The position numbers and the translations under genes were made by a program. Below the pieces are notes generated by a model that did not search any database, had not been told where the DNA came from, and saw only the letters and a program-made list of their open reading frames with translations. 64,000 nucleotides of DNA from Duganella sp. GTDB lineage: Bacteria > Pseudomonadota > Gammaproteobacteria > Burkholderiales > Burkholderiaceae_D. Shown piece after piece: positions 53,942-63,174 of the stretch (within the stretch, counting starts at the first letter, position 1; each line of letters starts with the position of its first letter). The stretch spans positions 1 to 64,000 of the forward strand of contig JAMFSU010000079.1 in the NCBI GenBank assembly GCA_026225475.1, read 5' to 3'.

Positions 53942-56900
53942 ATGCTGGTCATGCCCAAGCATCTGGTGCCGCGTGGCAGTCATCATGCCGCCGTGCCTCC
54001 ACCGTTTGTCACGCAATTACAACGCGAGTTGCGCGGCGAGGTGCTGTTCGGCACCGCTGACCGCGGTCGTTATGCTACTGATGCCTCGATTTATCAGATC
54101 ATGCCGCTCGGCGTGGTGGTGCCGCGCGATCAAGCCGATCTGTTGCTGGCGCTGGAGATCGCGCGTGCACATCATATGCCGGTGTTGGCACGCGGTGCCG
54201 GCACCAGCCAATGCGGTCAGACGGTGGGCGCGGCACTGGTGATCGACAACAGCAAGTATCTCAATCAAATGATTGCATTCGATGCCGATGCGCACACCGT
54301 TACGGTCGAGCCGGGGATGGTGCTCGATCACCTGAACGCCTGGCTCAAGCCGCATGGATTGTGGTTTCCGGTCGACGTATCGACGGCGGCGCAATGCACG
54401 ATCGGTGGCATGACAGGTAACAATTCCTGCGGTTCGCGTTCAATTGAATACGGCAACATGGTGCATAACGTGGTGGCAATCGACGCGATTTTGGCCGATG
54501 GCACGCAGGTGCGCTTTGGTCGCTTGCCAGACATGGCCGCCGGTAGCGCGCGTATCGACGCTATCGTGCAAGGCGTACAGACGATTGCACGACGCGAGCG
54601 CGATGAAATTATCGAACAGGTACCCAAGGTGTTGCGTCGTGTCGCCGGCTACAACATCGATATTTTTGATTGCCAGAATCCGCGCGCCTATAGCGATGAC
54701 GGTGTGGCCAATCTGGCGCATCTGCTGGTGGGTTCGGAAGGCACGCTGGCCTACAGTCGTCAGATCACGTTGGCCTTGCAGCCGCTGCCGGCGCACAAGG
54801 CGCTCGCGGTCGTCAATTTCCAGAGCTTTTATCAGGCCATGGCGATGACGCAGCATATTGTCACGCTGGGACCAACCGCAGTGGAGTTGGTTGATCGCAC
54901 CATGATTGATTTGGCGATCAGTAATCCGGCCTTCAAACCGGTCATCGAAAAGGCCTTGAGCGGCCATCCACAGGCGATTCTGCTGGTTGAGTTTGCCGGT
55001 GAAGATCGCAACCAGCAACTGGACAAGCTAAAACGCCTCGGCGATCTGATGGGCGATCTGGGTTTGCCTGGCAGCGTTGTCAACATGCCCGACGCGGGTG
55101 AGCAAAAAGCCTTGTGGGACGTGCGCAAGGCCGGTCTCAATATCATGATGAGTATGAAGGGCGATGGCAAGCCGGTGTCCTTCATCGAAGATTGTGCTGT
55201 GCCGCTGCAACATCTGGCCGAATACACCAGCCAGTTAACCGAGGTATTTCACAAGTATGGTACCGAGGGTACCTGGTATGCCCATGCCAGCGTTGGTACG
55301 CTACATGTGCGACCGATACTCGACATGCGCCGCGGTGGTGCCAAGGACATGCGCGATATTGCCGTAGCGGCTGCCGCACTGGTACGCAAATACAAGGGGG
55401 CTTATTCCGGTGAACATGGCGATGGCTTGTGCCGCGGTGAATGGGTGGCATGGCAGTATGGGCCAAGGCTCAATGTGGCATTTGGTGAAATCAAACAATT
55501 GTTCGATCCCGACAATCGCTTCAATCCCGACAAGATCGTCCGTCCGCCGAAAATGGATGACGCCACGAACTTTCGTTTCGCACCCGGTTATCATGCATTG
55601 AACTACCGGCCTTCGCTGGACTGGTCGGCCTGGAATGTCACCCGCGATCCGCTTACGGGGAAACTCGGTGCACCTGGCAGCGGTGATGATCGCAGCGGTG
55701 GCTTGGCCAAGCTGGTGGAAATGTGCAATAACAACGGTCACTGCCGCAAGTTCGATGCTGGCACCATGTGTCCCAGCTATCGCGTTACCCGTGATGAACA
55801 GCATGTCACGCGCGGCCGCGCCAATACCTTGCGGCTGGCTTTGTCAGGACAGCTCGGGGCGGCCGGATTGGCTAGCCCGGAGGTCAAGGAAGTACTCGAC
55901 TTGTGTGTTTCCTGCAAAGGCTGCAAGCGCGATTGTCCGACCGGGGTCGACATGGCCAAGCTCAAGATTGAAGCGCGCGCGGCATGGGTTGGGCGTCATG
56001 GTGTGCGTTGGCGAGATCGGTTGGTGGCTTATCTGCCGGTGTATGCTGGTGCGGCCGGTCGGGTTGGCGGCGCACTGGCTTGGGCGCAACGGCTGCCGTT
56101 GTTGTCCGGGCTGTTTAAAGCCGCGCTTGGCGTGGCGGGGCCGCGTTCCTTGCCGCGCTTTCGCCAGGCCTTTCTGGGCAATGCCGTGGCGACGCCAGTG
56201 ACAGCACACGTGAGCAAGGAAGTGCTGTTGTTTGTCGATACCTTCAACAATCATCTGGAGCCCGAAAACGCCCGCGCAGCGCAGCGCGTGCTGGAAGCGG
56301 CTGGCTACACCGTGTATTTCAATACGGTGGCCGGGGCTCGGCCTTTATGTTGCGGTCGTACCTTTCTGGCCGCAGGCATGGTGGCACAGGCCAAGGCCGA
56401 AGCGCGACGCACCCTCGATGCCTTGCTGCCCTATGTGCAGCAAGGCGTGGCGGTGGTGGGGCTGGAGCCCTCTTGTCTGTTGACCTTGCGCGATGAATTC
56501 CTCGACTACGGCTACGGCGAAGAGGCACAGCAATTGGCACAGGGTGCATTTTTGTTTGAGGAATTTTTGGTGCGTGAACATCAGGCCGGGCGTCTGAAGC
56601 TGGATCTGCAACCACTGACCAATGGCAAGATCCTGTTGCATGGGCATTGTCATCAAAAAGCGTTTGATGCCATGCGCCCAGTGCCGACCGTCTTGAAATG
56701 GATTCCGCAGGTGGAGGTGGCACTGGTGGAGTCTTCCTGCTGCGGCATGGCGGGCAGTTTTGGCTATGAAGCCGAGCATTACGCGACGTCGATGGCGATG
56801 GCGGAGCTGTCCCTGTTACCCGTCGTGCGCCAGGCCAGCGATGCCCTCGTGGTGGCCGATGGCGCCAGTTGCCGTCATCAGATTCATGACGGTACCCAGC

Positions 56901-56965
56901 GCCAGGCACTGCATGTGGCGCGGGTGCTGGCGTCGGCATTGGCGGGCGCCGGGACTAGCCCATAG
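53942..56965 (+). CDS. Fused FAD-linked dehydrogenase and Fe-S oxidoreductase (D-2-hydroxyacid type)
   Basis: 1007 residues. Residues about 40-250 form an FAD-binding type 4 domain (ARGAGTSQCGQTVG, TIGGMTGNNSCGSRSIEYGNMVHNV in pieces), followed by an FAD-oxidase C-terminal domain. The second half has 4Fe-4S clusters (CNNNGHCRKFDAGTMCPSY and CVSCKGCKRDCPTGVD near 655) and two CCG motifs (PLCCGRTF and SSCCGMAG). This is a GlcD plus GlcF-like fusion. It should oxidise D-lactate, glycolate or a related acid and feed the respiratory chain. Confidence 0.88.
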   Translation: MLVMPKHLVPRGSHHAAVPPPFVTQLQRELRGEVLFGTADRGRYATDASIYQIMPLGVVVPRDQADLLLALEIARAHHMPVLARGAGTSQCGQTVGAALVIDNSKYLNQMIAFDADAHTVTVEPGMVLDHLNAWLKPHGLWFPVDVSTAAQCTIGGMTGNNSCGSRSIEYGNMVHNVVAIDAILADGTQVRFGRLPDMAAGSARIDAIVQGVQTIARRERDEIIEQVPKVLRRVAGYNIDIFDCQNPRAYSDDGVANLAHLLVGSEGTLAYSRQITLALQPLPAHKALAVVNFQSFYQAMAMTQHIVTLGPTAVELVDRTMIDLAISNPAFKPVIEKALSGHPQAILLVEFAGEDRNQQLDKLKRLGDLMGDLGLPGSVVNMPDAGEQKALWDVRKAGLNIMMSMKGDGKPVSFIEDCAVPLQHLAEYTSQLTEVFHKYGTEGTWYAHASVGTLHVRPILDMRRGGAKDMRDIAVAAAALVRKYKGAYSGEHGDGLCRGEWVAWQYGPRLNVAFGEIKQLFDPDNRFNPDKIVRPPKMDDATNFRFAPGYHALNYRPSLDWSAWNVTRDPLTGKLGAPGSGDDRSGGLAKLVEMCNNNGHCRKFDAGTMCPSYRVTRDEQHVTRGRANTLRLALSGQLGAAGLASPEVKEVLDLCVSCKGCKRDCPTGVDMAKLKIEARAAWVGRHGVRWRDRLVAYLPVYAGAAGRVGGALAWAQRLPLLSGLFKAALGVAGPRSLPRFRQAFLGNAVATPVTAHVSKEVLLFVDTFNNHLEPENARAAQRVLEAAGYTVYFNTVAGARPLCCGRTFLAAGMVAQAKAEARRTLDALLPYVQQGVAVVGLEPSCLLTLRDEFLDYGYGEEAQQLAQGAFLFEEFLVREHQAGRLKLDLQPLTNGKILLHGHCHQKAFDAMRPVPTVLKWIPQVEVALVESSCCGMAGSFGYEAEHYATSMAMAELSLLPVVRQASDALVVADGASCRHQIHDGTQRQALHVARVLASALAGAGTSP

Positions 56966-57625
56966 TGCTTGGGCGGTGTCGTCAAGGCCCAGTACACGGC
57001 GACATCGAACAGTTGCAGACCGACCGTGGTCAATTGCGCGAAGGTCAGATTGTCGAACTACCGACTTCAGTGCGGTATTGCGCATTGAGTGCCGCCAGAT
57101 AGTCGGGTGCCTCCCTTGTGTCGAGCAGTCCGATGATGGAGGTTGCCAGGCAGGGCAGTGCCAGCCGCTTGACCAGTTTGCGGCGTGGAGTGCCTTGCCG
57201 TTCAAGGCTTCGCGTGCCACTGTACCGGGCAGGATGTTGAATTGTTGGTTGACGGCGGCCACTTAAATTGTTCGAAAAACTATTATAAAAATCACTCGCA
57301 TTTACAAATTCTGTCCGTAGTATCTTGGGCATGTTGCGGAAACTCTGCAAAATAACTTGCGCTGTGTGATTTTTGTGCTATATTGCTGGCTGTATTTCGG
57401 GTAAGCCCTGAAATACAGGCCGAAAAAATAGTAGTAATAAAAATTCTTGGCCAGGTTTGTGAAGGTTACTCCGCATTTCTTCTGCATTTTTGATCGTTCA
57501 TGATCATGTCTGTCGTAGTCATTCATTTGTAAATCTTCCTTGTTAGTCGCTATGCATGAGCTGCATTTGCGCTATCTACCTTAATATTGTTGTTTGTTTG
57601 GCCCTGTAGTTTTGCCGGCATTTGC
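56966..57625. other. Intergenic region with possible gene remains
   Basis: About 660 bases without a supportable gene. The first 300 bases have protein-like composition on the minus strand (FNILPGTVAREALNGK, then a frame change, then FAQLTTVGLQLFDVAVYW), which could be a decayed gene, but I cannot name it. The rest is AT-rich. The hairpin array begins after it. Confidence 0.4.
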
Positions 57626-58122
57626 CGATAACAGAGCAGATTCACCTTTCGTCGTCACCACTTTCCAGATAGGACTGGGTGCCGGGAATCTTCTCTCCTA
57701 TCTGCAACTGAAATGGCGGGTCACTGTCTGACGCTGGCGCGCAGATAGCAGAGCGGATTCAATTCAATGCCACTATCCAGATAGGATTGGGCGTTGGAAT
57801 CTTCTCTCTTATCTGTGTGTCGAGCCGGTGTGCTGCGTGCAGATAATAGAGCGGATTCAATTCGGTGCCACTATCCAGATAGGATGGGGCATCGAATCTT
57901 CTCTCTTATCTGCAGGTCGACCGGTGCTGTGGCGTACGGATAGTAGAGTGGATTCAAAATGGCGCCACCATCCAGATAGGGTGGGGTGTCGGAATCTACT
58001 CTCTTATCGGTATGTCAGTCAGGTTGTTGTTGCTGCCGTTTGTGTTGTCGATAGCAGAGCAGATTCAAGATCGATGCCACTTTCCAGATAGGACTGGGCG
58101 TTGGGAATCTCCTCTGCTATCG
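57626..58122. repeat. Array of five hairpin-forming repeats of about 75 bases
   Basis: Units at 57626-57704, 57742-57815, 57840-57912, 57937-58010 and 58049-58122. Each has a 5' arm GATAnnAGAGnnGATTC, an inner TCCAGATAGG segment, and a 3' arm GAATCnnCTCTnnTATC that pairs with the 5' arm, giving stems of about 17-19 bp. Spacing start-to-start is 97-116 bases. Outer pairs covary: CAGATA/TATCTG in units 2 and 3, CGATAG/CTATCG in unit 5. No reading frame is kept. They lie upstream of the thrS promoter. Confidence 0.85.
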
Positions 58123-58158
58123 GCATGCCGTTGCAGCATTGGTTTTTTCGCCACGCGT

Positions 58159-58187
58159 TTATCACTTTCAGATTATTTTGCTATAAT
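58159..58187 (+). promoter_or_regulatory. Predicted promoter of the thrS leader
   Basis: TTATCA (58159-58164) and TATAAT (58182-58187) with a 17-base spacer. Transcription would start near 58194, giving a leader of about 255 bases before thrS. Confidence 0.65.
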
Positions 58188-58278
58188 CCCTGTCTGCTTC
58201 ATGGTCGTTGGATTACTGTTGGTGACCGTGTTTCTGCTACACCCATAAATTTGTAAGAGCGAGAAAGGCAAACCGGTT

Positions 58279-58320
58279 ATGACACCGCGAACTACCACCG
58301 AGGTCACTACGCGACGCTAG
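58279..58320 (+). CDS. Threonine-rich leader peptide of thrS
   Basis: 13 codons, MTPRTTTEVTTRR, of which six are Thr (ACA, ACT, ACC, ACC, ACT, ACG). GAGAAAGG precedes the ATG. A terminator follows 22 bases after the stop, then thrS. This is the classic layout of a ribosome-mediated attenuator: slow decoding of Thr codons when charged tRNA-Thr is scarce would favour read-through. E. coli thrS is instead controlled by ThrS binding its own mRNA. Confidence 0.78.
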   Translation: MTPRTTTEVTTRR

Positions 58321-58342
58321 TCGGGTTCTTTTTCGTCTTCAG

Positions 58343-58370
58343 AAAAAGCGCGGCTGGTCCGCGTTTTTTT
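58343..58370 (+). terminator. Attenuator terminator before thrS
   Basis: CGCGG (58349-58353) pairs with CCGCG (58359-58363), extended by AAAAAG/TTTTTT on both sides, loop CTGGT, and a run of seven or more T residues. An upstream TTCTTTTT (58326-58333) can pair with AGAAAAAG at the base of this hairpin, a candidate competing structure. Confidence 0.8.
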
Positions 58371-58449
58371 TCGTCCTCATTTTCCAGAATCACCTTTTAA
58401 TCTAACGCGGCCGGCAGTCGTCAATTTCTGCGCGGCATGGAGTGCAAAA

Positions 58450-60357
58450 ATGGTTTCAATTCGTCTTCCCGATGGTTCGCAACGTCAATTCGATGCGCCT
58501 GTCACCGTGGCGCAGGTTGCCGCCAGCATCGGCGCTGGCTTGGCCAAAGCAGCATTGGCAGGCAAGGTCGATGGCAAATTGGTGGATACTTCCTATTTGA
58601 TCGAGCGTGATGCCGATCTGGCCATTGTCACTGACAAGGATGCCGATGGTCTTGAGGTGATTCGTCACTCGACTGCTCACTTGCTGGCGTATGCGGTCAA
58701 GGAATTGTTTCCCGATGCCCAGGTCACGATCGGGCCGGTGATTGACAACGGCTTCTTTTACGACTTCGCCTACAAGCGCCCATTTACACCAGAAGATCTG
58801 GTTGAAATCGAAAAGAAGATGGCGGAACTGGCCAAGAAGGATGAGCCTGTCACGCGCAAAGTGTTGCCGCGCGATGAGGCGGTGGACTACTTCAAGTCGA
58901 TTGGTGAAGCCTACAAAGCCGAGATCATTGCCTCGATCCCGCAGGATCAGGATGTCTCACTGTATACAGAAGGCAAATTCACCGACTTGTGCCGTGGTCC
59001 GCACGTGCCGTCCACCGGCAAGCTGAAGGTGTTCAAGCTGATGAAGCTGGCCGGCGCTTACTGGCGCGGTGATTCCAACAATGAGATGCTGCAGCGCGTC
59101 TACGGCACTGCCTGGGCCAAGAAGGAAGAGCAGGAAAACTATCTGCATATGCTGGAAGAGGCGGAAAAGCGCGACCACCGCAAGCTCGGCCGTGCGCTCG
59201 ACTTCTTCCACTTCCAGGATGAGGCGCCGGGTCTGGTTTTTTGGCATCCCAAGGGTTGGTCGATCTGGCAGCAGGTTGAGCAATACATGCGTCGTGTCTA
59301 TCAAGACAGTGGTTATCAGGAAATCAAGGCGCCACAGATTCTTGATCGCTCCTTGTGGGAGAAGACTGGTCACTGGGATAACTATCGTGAAAACATGTTT
59401 ACGACCGAATCTGAAAATCGCGCCTATGCCTTGAAGCCCATGAACTGCCCTGGGCATATCCAGATTTTCAATTCCGGCTTGCACAGCTATCGTGATCTGC
59501 CATTGCGCTACGGTGAATTCGGTCAATGCCACCGCAATGAGCCATCGGGTGCCTTGCACGGCATGATGCGGGTGCGCGGCTTTACCCAGGATGATGGTCA
59601 CATCTTCTGTACTGAAGACCAGGTTCAGGATGAGGTCGCTGCCTTCAATAAGGTGGTGCGTGAGGTTTATACCAATTTTGGCTTCACCGATGTCGCCGTC
59701 AAGCTGGCGCTGCGTCCGGAAAAACGTATTGGTGAGGATGCTACTTGGGACAAGGCTGAAAACGCCTTGCGCGAAGCCATTCGTGCCTCCGGTACCGAAT
59801 GGGAAGAATTGCCAGGCGAGGGAGCGTTTTACGGTCCGAAGATTGAATATCACCTGAAGGACTCGATTGGCCGTTCCTGGCAGTGCGGCACCATGCAGGT
59901 CGACTTTTCGATGCCGGCGCGACTGGGTGCGGAATATGTCACGGAAGACAATGGTCGCAAGGTGCCTGTCATGCTGCACCGGGCCATTGTCGGCTCGCTG
60001 GAGCGTTTCATTGCCATCTTGATCGAAAATCACGCCGGTGCCATGCCCTTATGGCTTGCTCCTGAGCAAGTTGTTATCCTGAATATTTCCGATGCGCAGG
60101 CTGATTACGTCAAAAACGTTGCGCAAACGCTGAAGAAACAAGGGTTTAGAGTAGCAACTGATTTGCGTAACGAGAAGATTACCTATAAAATACGGCAGCA
60201 TTCTTTACAGAAGCCGCCCTATATTTTAGTGGTCGGTGATAAAGAACGCGATACAAATACAGTGGCCGTGCGTGCGCGAGGCAATGTCGATTTAGGTGTG
60301 ATGCCGATCGACGTCTTGGTGGAACGCCTCAAAACTGAGGTGGAAGCCAAGGCTTAA
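58450..60357 (+). CDS. thrS: Threonyl-tRNA synthetase
   Basis: 635 residues. An N-terminal TGS domain (1-62), the editing domain with HSTAH (His73, His77), the class II catalytic core with MNCPGH (zinc Cys333), [30 protein letters not shown] (motif 2 region) and a C-terminal anticodon-binding domain. It charges tRNA-Thr and edits Ser-tRNA-Thr. GGAG precedes the ATG. A Thr leader and terminator lie upstream. Confidence 0.96.
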   Translation: MVSIRLPDGSQRQFDAPVTVAQVAASIGAGLAKAALAGKVDGKLVDTSYLIERDADLAIVTDKDADGLEVIRHSTAHLLAYAVKELFPDAQVTIGPVIDNGFFYDFAYKRPFTPEDLVEIEKKMAELAKKDEPVTRKVLPRDEAVDYFKSIGEAYKAEIIASIPQDQDVSLYTEGKFTDLCRGPHVPSTGKLKVFKLMKLAGAYWRGDSNNEMLQRVYGTAWAKKEEQENYLHMLEEAEKRDHRKLGRALDFFHFQDEAPGLVFWHPKGWSIWQQVEQYMRRVYQDSGYQEIKAPQILDRSLWEKTGHWDNYRENMFTTESENRAYALKPMNCPGHIQIFNSGLHSYRDLPLRYGEFGQCHRNEPSGALHGMMRVRGFTQDDGHIFCTEDQVQDEVAAFNKVVREVYTNFGFTDVAVKLALRPEKRIGEDATWDKAENALREAIRASGTEWEELPGEGAFYGPKIEYHLKDSIGRSWQCGTMQVDFSMPARLGAEYVTEDNGRKVPVMLHRAIVGSLERFIAILIENHAGAMPLWLAPEQVVILNISDAQADYVKNVAQTLKKQGFRVATDLRNEKITYKIRQHSLQKPPYILVVGDKERDTNTVAVRARGNVDLGVMPIDVLVERLKTEVEAKA

Positions 60358-60428
60358 ATCAGGGAGCGTAAAGCTCCTTCTCAGCGCAACAGCACGGCTT
60401 AATTTATTGGACGTTAAAAGGAACTGCA

Positions 60429-60950
60429 ATAGCTACTGACAAGTCGCATCGCATCAACGGTGAAATTAATGCACCGGAATTGCGTTTATCCGGGGTCAAT
60501 AACGAACCGCTTGGTATCGTAAGTTTGGCAGAGGCTTTCCGTCTGGCGGAAGAGGCGAATGTAGATTTGGTGGAAATCGCACCAACTGCACAACCTCCAG
60601 TTGCACGCCTGATGGATTATGGCAAATTCAAATATCAGGAGCAGAAGAAAGCTCATGAAGCCAAGCTGAAGCAGAAAGTCATTCAGGTCAAGGAAGTCAA
60701 ATTCCGTCCTGGTACCGATGACGGCGATTACAACATCAAGCTGCGCAATTTGACCAAGTTCCTGGAAGAAGGGGATAAAACCAAGATCACGCTGCGTTTC
60801 CGCGGTCGTGAAATGGCCCATCAGGAAATCGGCATGCGCGTACTTGAGCGCTTGAAGGTTGATCTGGAACCGTTTGGCCAGGTCGAGCAGTTTCCCAAGA
60901 TGGAAGGTCGCCAGATGGTCATGGTGCTGGCACCGAAGAAGAAGAAGTAA
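60429..60950 (+). CDS. infC: Translation initiation factor IF-3 with AUA start
   Basis: 173 residues. The first in-frame ATG or GTG is too far inside, but starting at ATA 60429 gives (M)[19 protein letters not shown], the normal betaproteobacterial IF-3 N-terminus, with AAAAGGA just upstream. Rare AUU/AUA/AUC starts are known in infC and let IF-3 repress its own translation. The remaining sequence is full length ([29 protein letters not shown]). Confidence 0.92.
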   Translation: MATDKSHRINGEINAPELRLSGVNNEPLGIVSLAEAFRLAEEANVDLVEIAPTAQPPVARLMDYGKFKYQEQKKAHEAKLKQKVIQVKEVKFRPGTDDGDYNIKLRNLTKFLEEGDKTKITLRFRGREMAHQEIGMRVLERLKVDLEPFGQVEQFPKMEGRQMVMVLAPKKKK

Positions 60951-60976
60951 CAGAAGAAGTAGGCCATACTTTTTCG

Positions 60977-60997
60977 CGCAGCGCGATTTGCGCTGCG
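60977..60997. other. Hairpin between infC and rpmI
   Basis: CGCAGCGC pairs with GCGCTGCG across GATTT, a perfect 8-bp GC-rich stem. No T-tract follows, so it is more likely an mRNA structure than a terminator. Confidence 0.6.
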
Positions 60998-61165
60998 GAT
61001 ACCGGAGGTGGCGCGAAGTGGTTAGTGCGCGCCGCACCGACGTTTTTGCCGGCAAGCTGTCGTCTGGCTTGCTGCAAAAGCAACAGTGCAAGCTGTTGCT
61101 AATAAGTGAGAGTAGGCATCCAAGAGCAACGCATTGTTGCCACCTGCAATCATCAAAAAATGGAG

Positions 61166-61182
61166 CTGTCCTTCAAGGACAG
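61166..61182 (+). promoter_or_regulatory. Hairpin sequestering the rpmI ribosome-binding site
   Basis: CTGTCC pairs with GGACAG across TTCAA, ending eight bases before the rpmI ATG. AAGGA, the best ribosome-binding site, lies in the loop and 3' arm. In E. coli ribosomal protein L20 represses rpmI translation, and this structure may have a similar role. Confidence 0.5.
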
Positions 61183-61190
61183 ATAGTGTC

Positions 61191-61388
61191 ATGCCAAAAA
61201 TGAAGACGAAAAGCAGCGCCAAAAAGCGCTTCCGCGTCCGTCCGGGCGGTACTGTTAAGCGCGGTCAAGCGTTTAAACGTCACATCCTGACCAAGAAAAC
61301 CACCAAGAACAAACGTCAATTGCGCGGTGCAGTGGGAGTCCATGAGACTAACATGTCATCGGTTCGCGCAATGCTGCCGTTCGCTTAA
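61191..61388 (+). CDS. rpmI: Ribosomal protein L35
   Basis: 65 residues, [14 protein letters not shown] at the start, the usual length. The frame is open upstream to 61134 but ATG 61191 is the family start. Confidence 0.96.
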   Translation: MPKMKTKSSAKKRFRVRPGGTVKRGQAFKRHILTKKTTKNKRQLRGAVGVHETNMSSVRAMLPFA

Positions 61389-61408
61389 CCTCACACTAAG
61401 GAGCTACT

Positions 61409-61768
61409 ATGCCTAGAGTAAAACGTGGGGTAACAGCACGTGCCCGTCATAAAAAAGTCCTGGCGCAAGCCAAGGGTTATCGTGGTCGCCGCAGCACGGT
61501 CTACCGTATTGCCAAGCAAGCAGTTATGCGCGCTGGTCAATATGCATATCGTGACCGCCGCAACAAGAAGCGCGTATTCCGTGCATTGTGGATCGCTCGT
61601 ATCAACGCTGCTGCTCGTGAGCATGGCGTGACATACAGCGTGTTCATGAACGGTCTGAAGCGTGCTTCGATCGAACTGGACCGTAAGGTTCTGGCCGATA
61701 TGGCTGTGACTGACAAGCCAGCGTTCGCTGCGATTGTCAATCAGGTGAAAGCCAACATCGCCAAGTAA
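61409..61768 (+). CDS. rplT: Ribosomal protein L20
   Basis: 119 residues. [18 protein letters not shown], highly basic, full length. AAGGAG precedes the ATG. It is essential for early 50S assembly and is a likely autoregulator of the infC-rpmI-rplT unit. Confidence 0.96.
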   Translation: MPRVKRGVTARARHKKVLAQAKGYRGRRSTVYRIAKQAVMRAGQYAYRDRRNKKRVFRALWIARINAAAREHGVTYSVFMNGLKRASIELDRKVLADMAVTDKPAFAAIVNQVKANIAK

Positions 61769-61825
61769 TTTGCGCTGTTGACGCAGCCGCTGTCCGGCAA
61801 CGGCGAGCGGTAGCAAAAATCCTGC

Positions 61826-61865
61826 GGGGCAGAGGTGAAATACCTGTGCCCCGTCTTGTTTTTGA
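61826..61865 (+). terminator. Rho-independent terminator after rplT
   Basis: GGGGCA pairs with TGCCCC, with AGGT/ACCT continuing the stem (61826-61852), followed by a T-rich tract. It separates rplT from pheS. Confidence 0.85.
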
Positions 61866-61926
61866 CTTCACTGTTTCTTCTTTTCGACTTCGTCGTCGGA
61901 GCCAGGACATGGCTTCTGGAAGAGCT

Positions 61927-62001
61927 TAACAAAATGGCACTGGCAAGCGGCTGACGCAGCAGAGCAGAGCCGTAGCTAGCATAGCCAGCGACATTTTGTT
62001 A
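61927..62001. repeat. Inverted repeat between rplT and pheS
   Basis: TAACAAAATG at 61927-61936 and CATTTTGTTA at 61992-62001 are exact reverse complements 55 bases apart. A weaker complementary stretch around CTGGC/GCCAG continues inward. It may form a long imperfect stem in the pheST leader. Confidence 0.6.
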
Positions 62002-62039
62002 GGCACTGTTAGATTTCTGATTGGAGCGAGACTTACCGC

Positions 62040-63056
62040 ATGAATCCCCTTGAACAACTTGTAGTACAGGCACAAGCCGATTTTGCCGGCGCCGTCGATG
62101 CTGCCGCACTGGAAAATGCCAAGGCCAAGTACCTTGGAAAAACCGGTCAGATTACCGAGCAAATGAAGGGCCTGGGCAAGCTGGCACCGGATGAGCGCAA
62201 AGTACAGGGCGCCGTTATCAATGCTGCCAAAGAGCAGATTGAGCATGCGCTGACCGCACGCCGTGATGCATTGGCCAATGCGCAGATGCAAGAGCGCTTG
62301 AATGCAGAAGCGATCGACGTCTCGCTGCCTGGCCGAGGCCGTGGCAAGGGCGGTATTCATCCGGTCATGCGTTCGTGGCAGCGGGTTGAAGAAATCTTTC
62401 GGTCCATCGGTTTCGACGTCGCCGATGGCCCTGAAATCGAAACCGACTGGACCAATTTTTCGGCCTTGAATAGTCCGGAAAATCATCCTGCCCGTTCCAT
62501 GCAGGACACCTTCTACATCGAAGGCAACGACACGCAAGGCAAGCCTTTGCTGCTGCGCACGCATACTAGCCCGATGCAGGTCCGTTATGCGCGCATGAAC
62601 AAGCCGCCGATCAAGGTCATCGCACCGGGCCGCACCTATCGTGTCGATAGCGATGCCACGCATTCGCCGATGTTCCATCAGGTCGAAGGTCTGTGGATTG
62701 CCGAAGACATCAGCTTCGCCGATCTGAAGGGTGTGTATCTGAATTTCGTCAAAGCGTTTTTCGAAACCGACGATCTGCAAGTGCGTTTCCGCCCATCCTA
62801 TTTCCCATTCACTGAACCATCGGCAGAAATCGATATTGCCTTTGGCAGTGGTCCGCTCAAGGGCCGTTGGCTGGAAGTGTCGGGAGCCGGTCAGGTGCAT
62901 CCGACCGTGGTGCGCAACATGGGACTCGATCCTGAGCAATATATCGGTTTTGCGTTCGGCTCCGGCCTGGAGCGCCTGACCATGCTGCGTTACGGCATCA
63001 GCGACTTGCGCCTGTTTTACGAAGGTGACTTGCGCTTCCTGAAACAATTCAATTGA
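62040..63056 (+). CDS. pheS: Phenylalanyl-tRNA synthetase alpha subunit
   Basis: 338 residues. N-terminal coiled coil (about 1-90), then the class II core: [26 protein letters not shown] in pieces, [15 protein letters not shown], and motif 3 [19 protein letters not shown]. It forms an alpha2beta2 enzyme with PheT. Confidence 0.96.
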   Translation: MNPLEQLVVQAQADFAGAVDAAALENAKAKYLGKTGQITEQMKGLGKLAPDERKVQGAVINAAKEQIEHALTARRDALANAQMQERLNAEAIDVSLPGRGRGKGGIHPVMRSWQRVEEIFRSIGFDVADGPEIETDWTNFSALNSPENHPARSMQDTFYIEGNDTQGKPLLLRTHTSPMQVRYARMNKPPIKVIAPGRTYRVDSDATHSPMFHQVEGLWIAEDISFADLKGVYLNFVKAFFETDDLQVRFRPSYFPFTEPSAEIDIAFGSGPLKGRWLEVSGAGQVHPTVVRNMGLDPEQYIGFAFGSGLERLTMLRYGISDLRLFYEGDLRFLKQFN

Positions 63057-63174
63057 ACACGGTGCAGTAGGCAGCATTGGCAAAGTCTTGCCGCCGCCGC
63101 TACCATCGTCGTTGTTACTGAGTTAACTGTGCAGGACGCCCGGCGCGTCTTCACCCTAGCTGAAGGTTGGAATC

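Noticed and set aside
56816..57262. Minus-strand frame after the FAD/Fe-S gene
   Set aside because: Its 5' half looks protein-like but the frame changes and it runs into the antisense of the upstream gene; no family recognised, so not called a gene.
57626..58122. CRISPR array reading of the hairpin repeats
   Set aside because: Units are imperfect, about 75 bases long, and themselves form the hairpin; there are no uniform spacers and no cas genes.
58957..60033. Long minus-strand open frame opposite thrS
   Set aside because: It is antisense to a clear synthetase gene; no ribosome-binding site or family features.
60404..60418. 15-base sequence TTATTGGACGTTAAA identical to 45843-45857
   Set aside because: About one or two exact matches of this length are expected by chance in a window of this size, and the contexts differ.
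61834..61958. Frame with Phe codons before pheS that might be a Phe leader peptide
   Set aside because: The start lies inside the rplT terminator stem, there is no second terminator between it and pheS, and Phe codons are scattered.
61926..63083. Long minus-strand open frame opposite pheS
   Set aside because: Antisense shadow of pheS caused by codon bias; no independent support.
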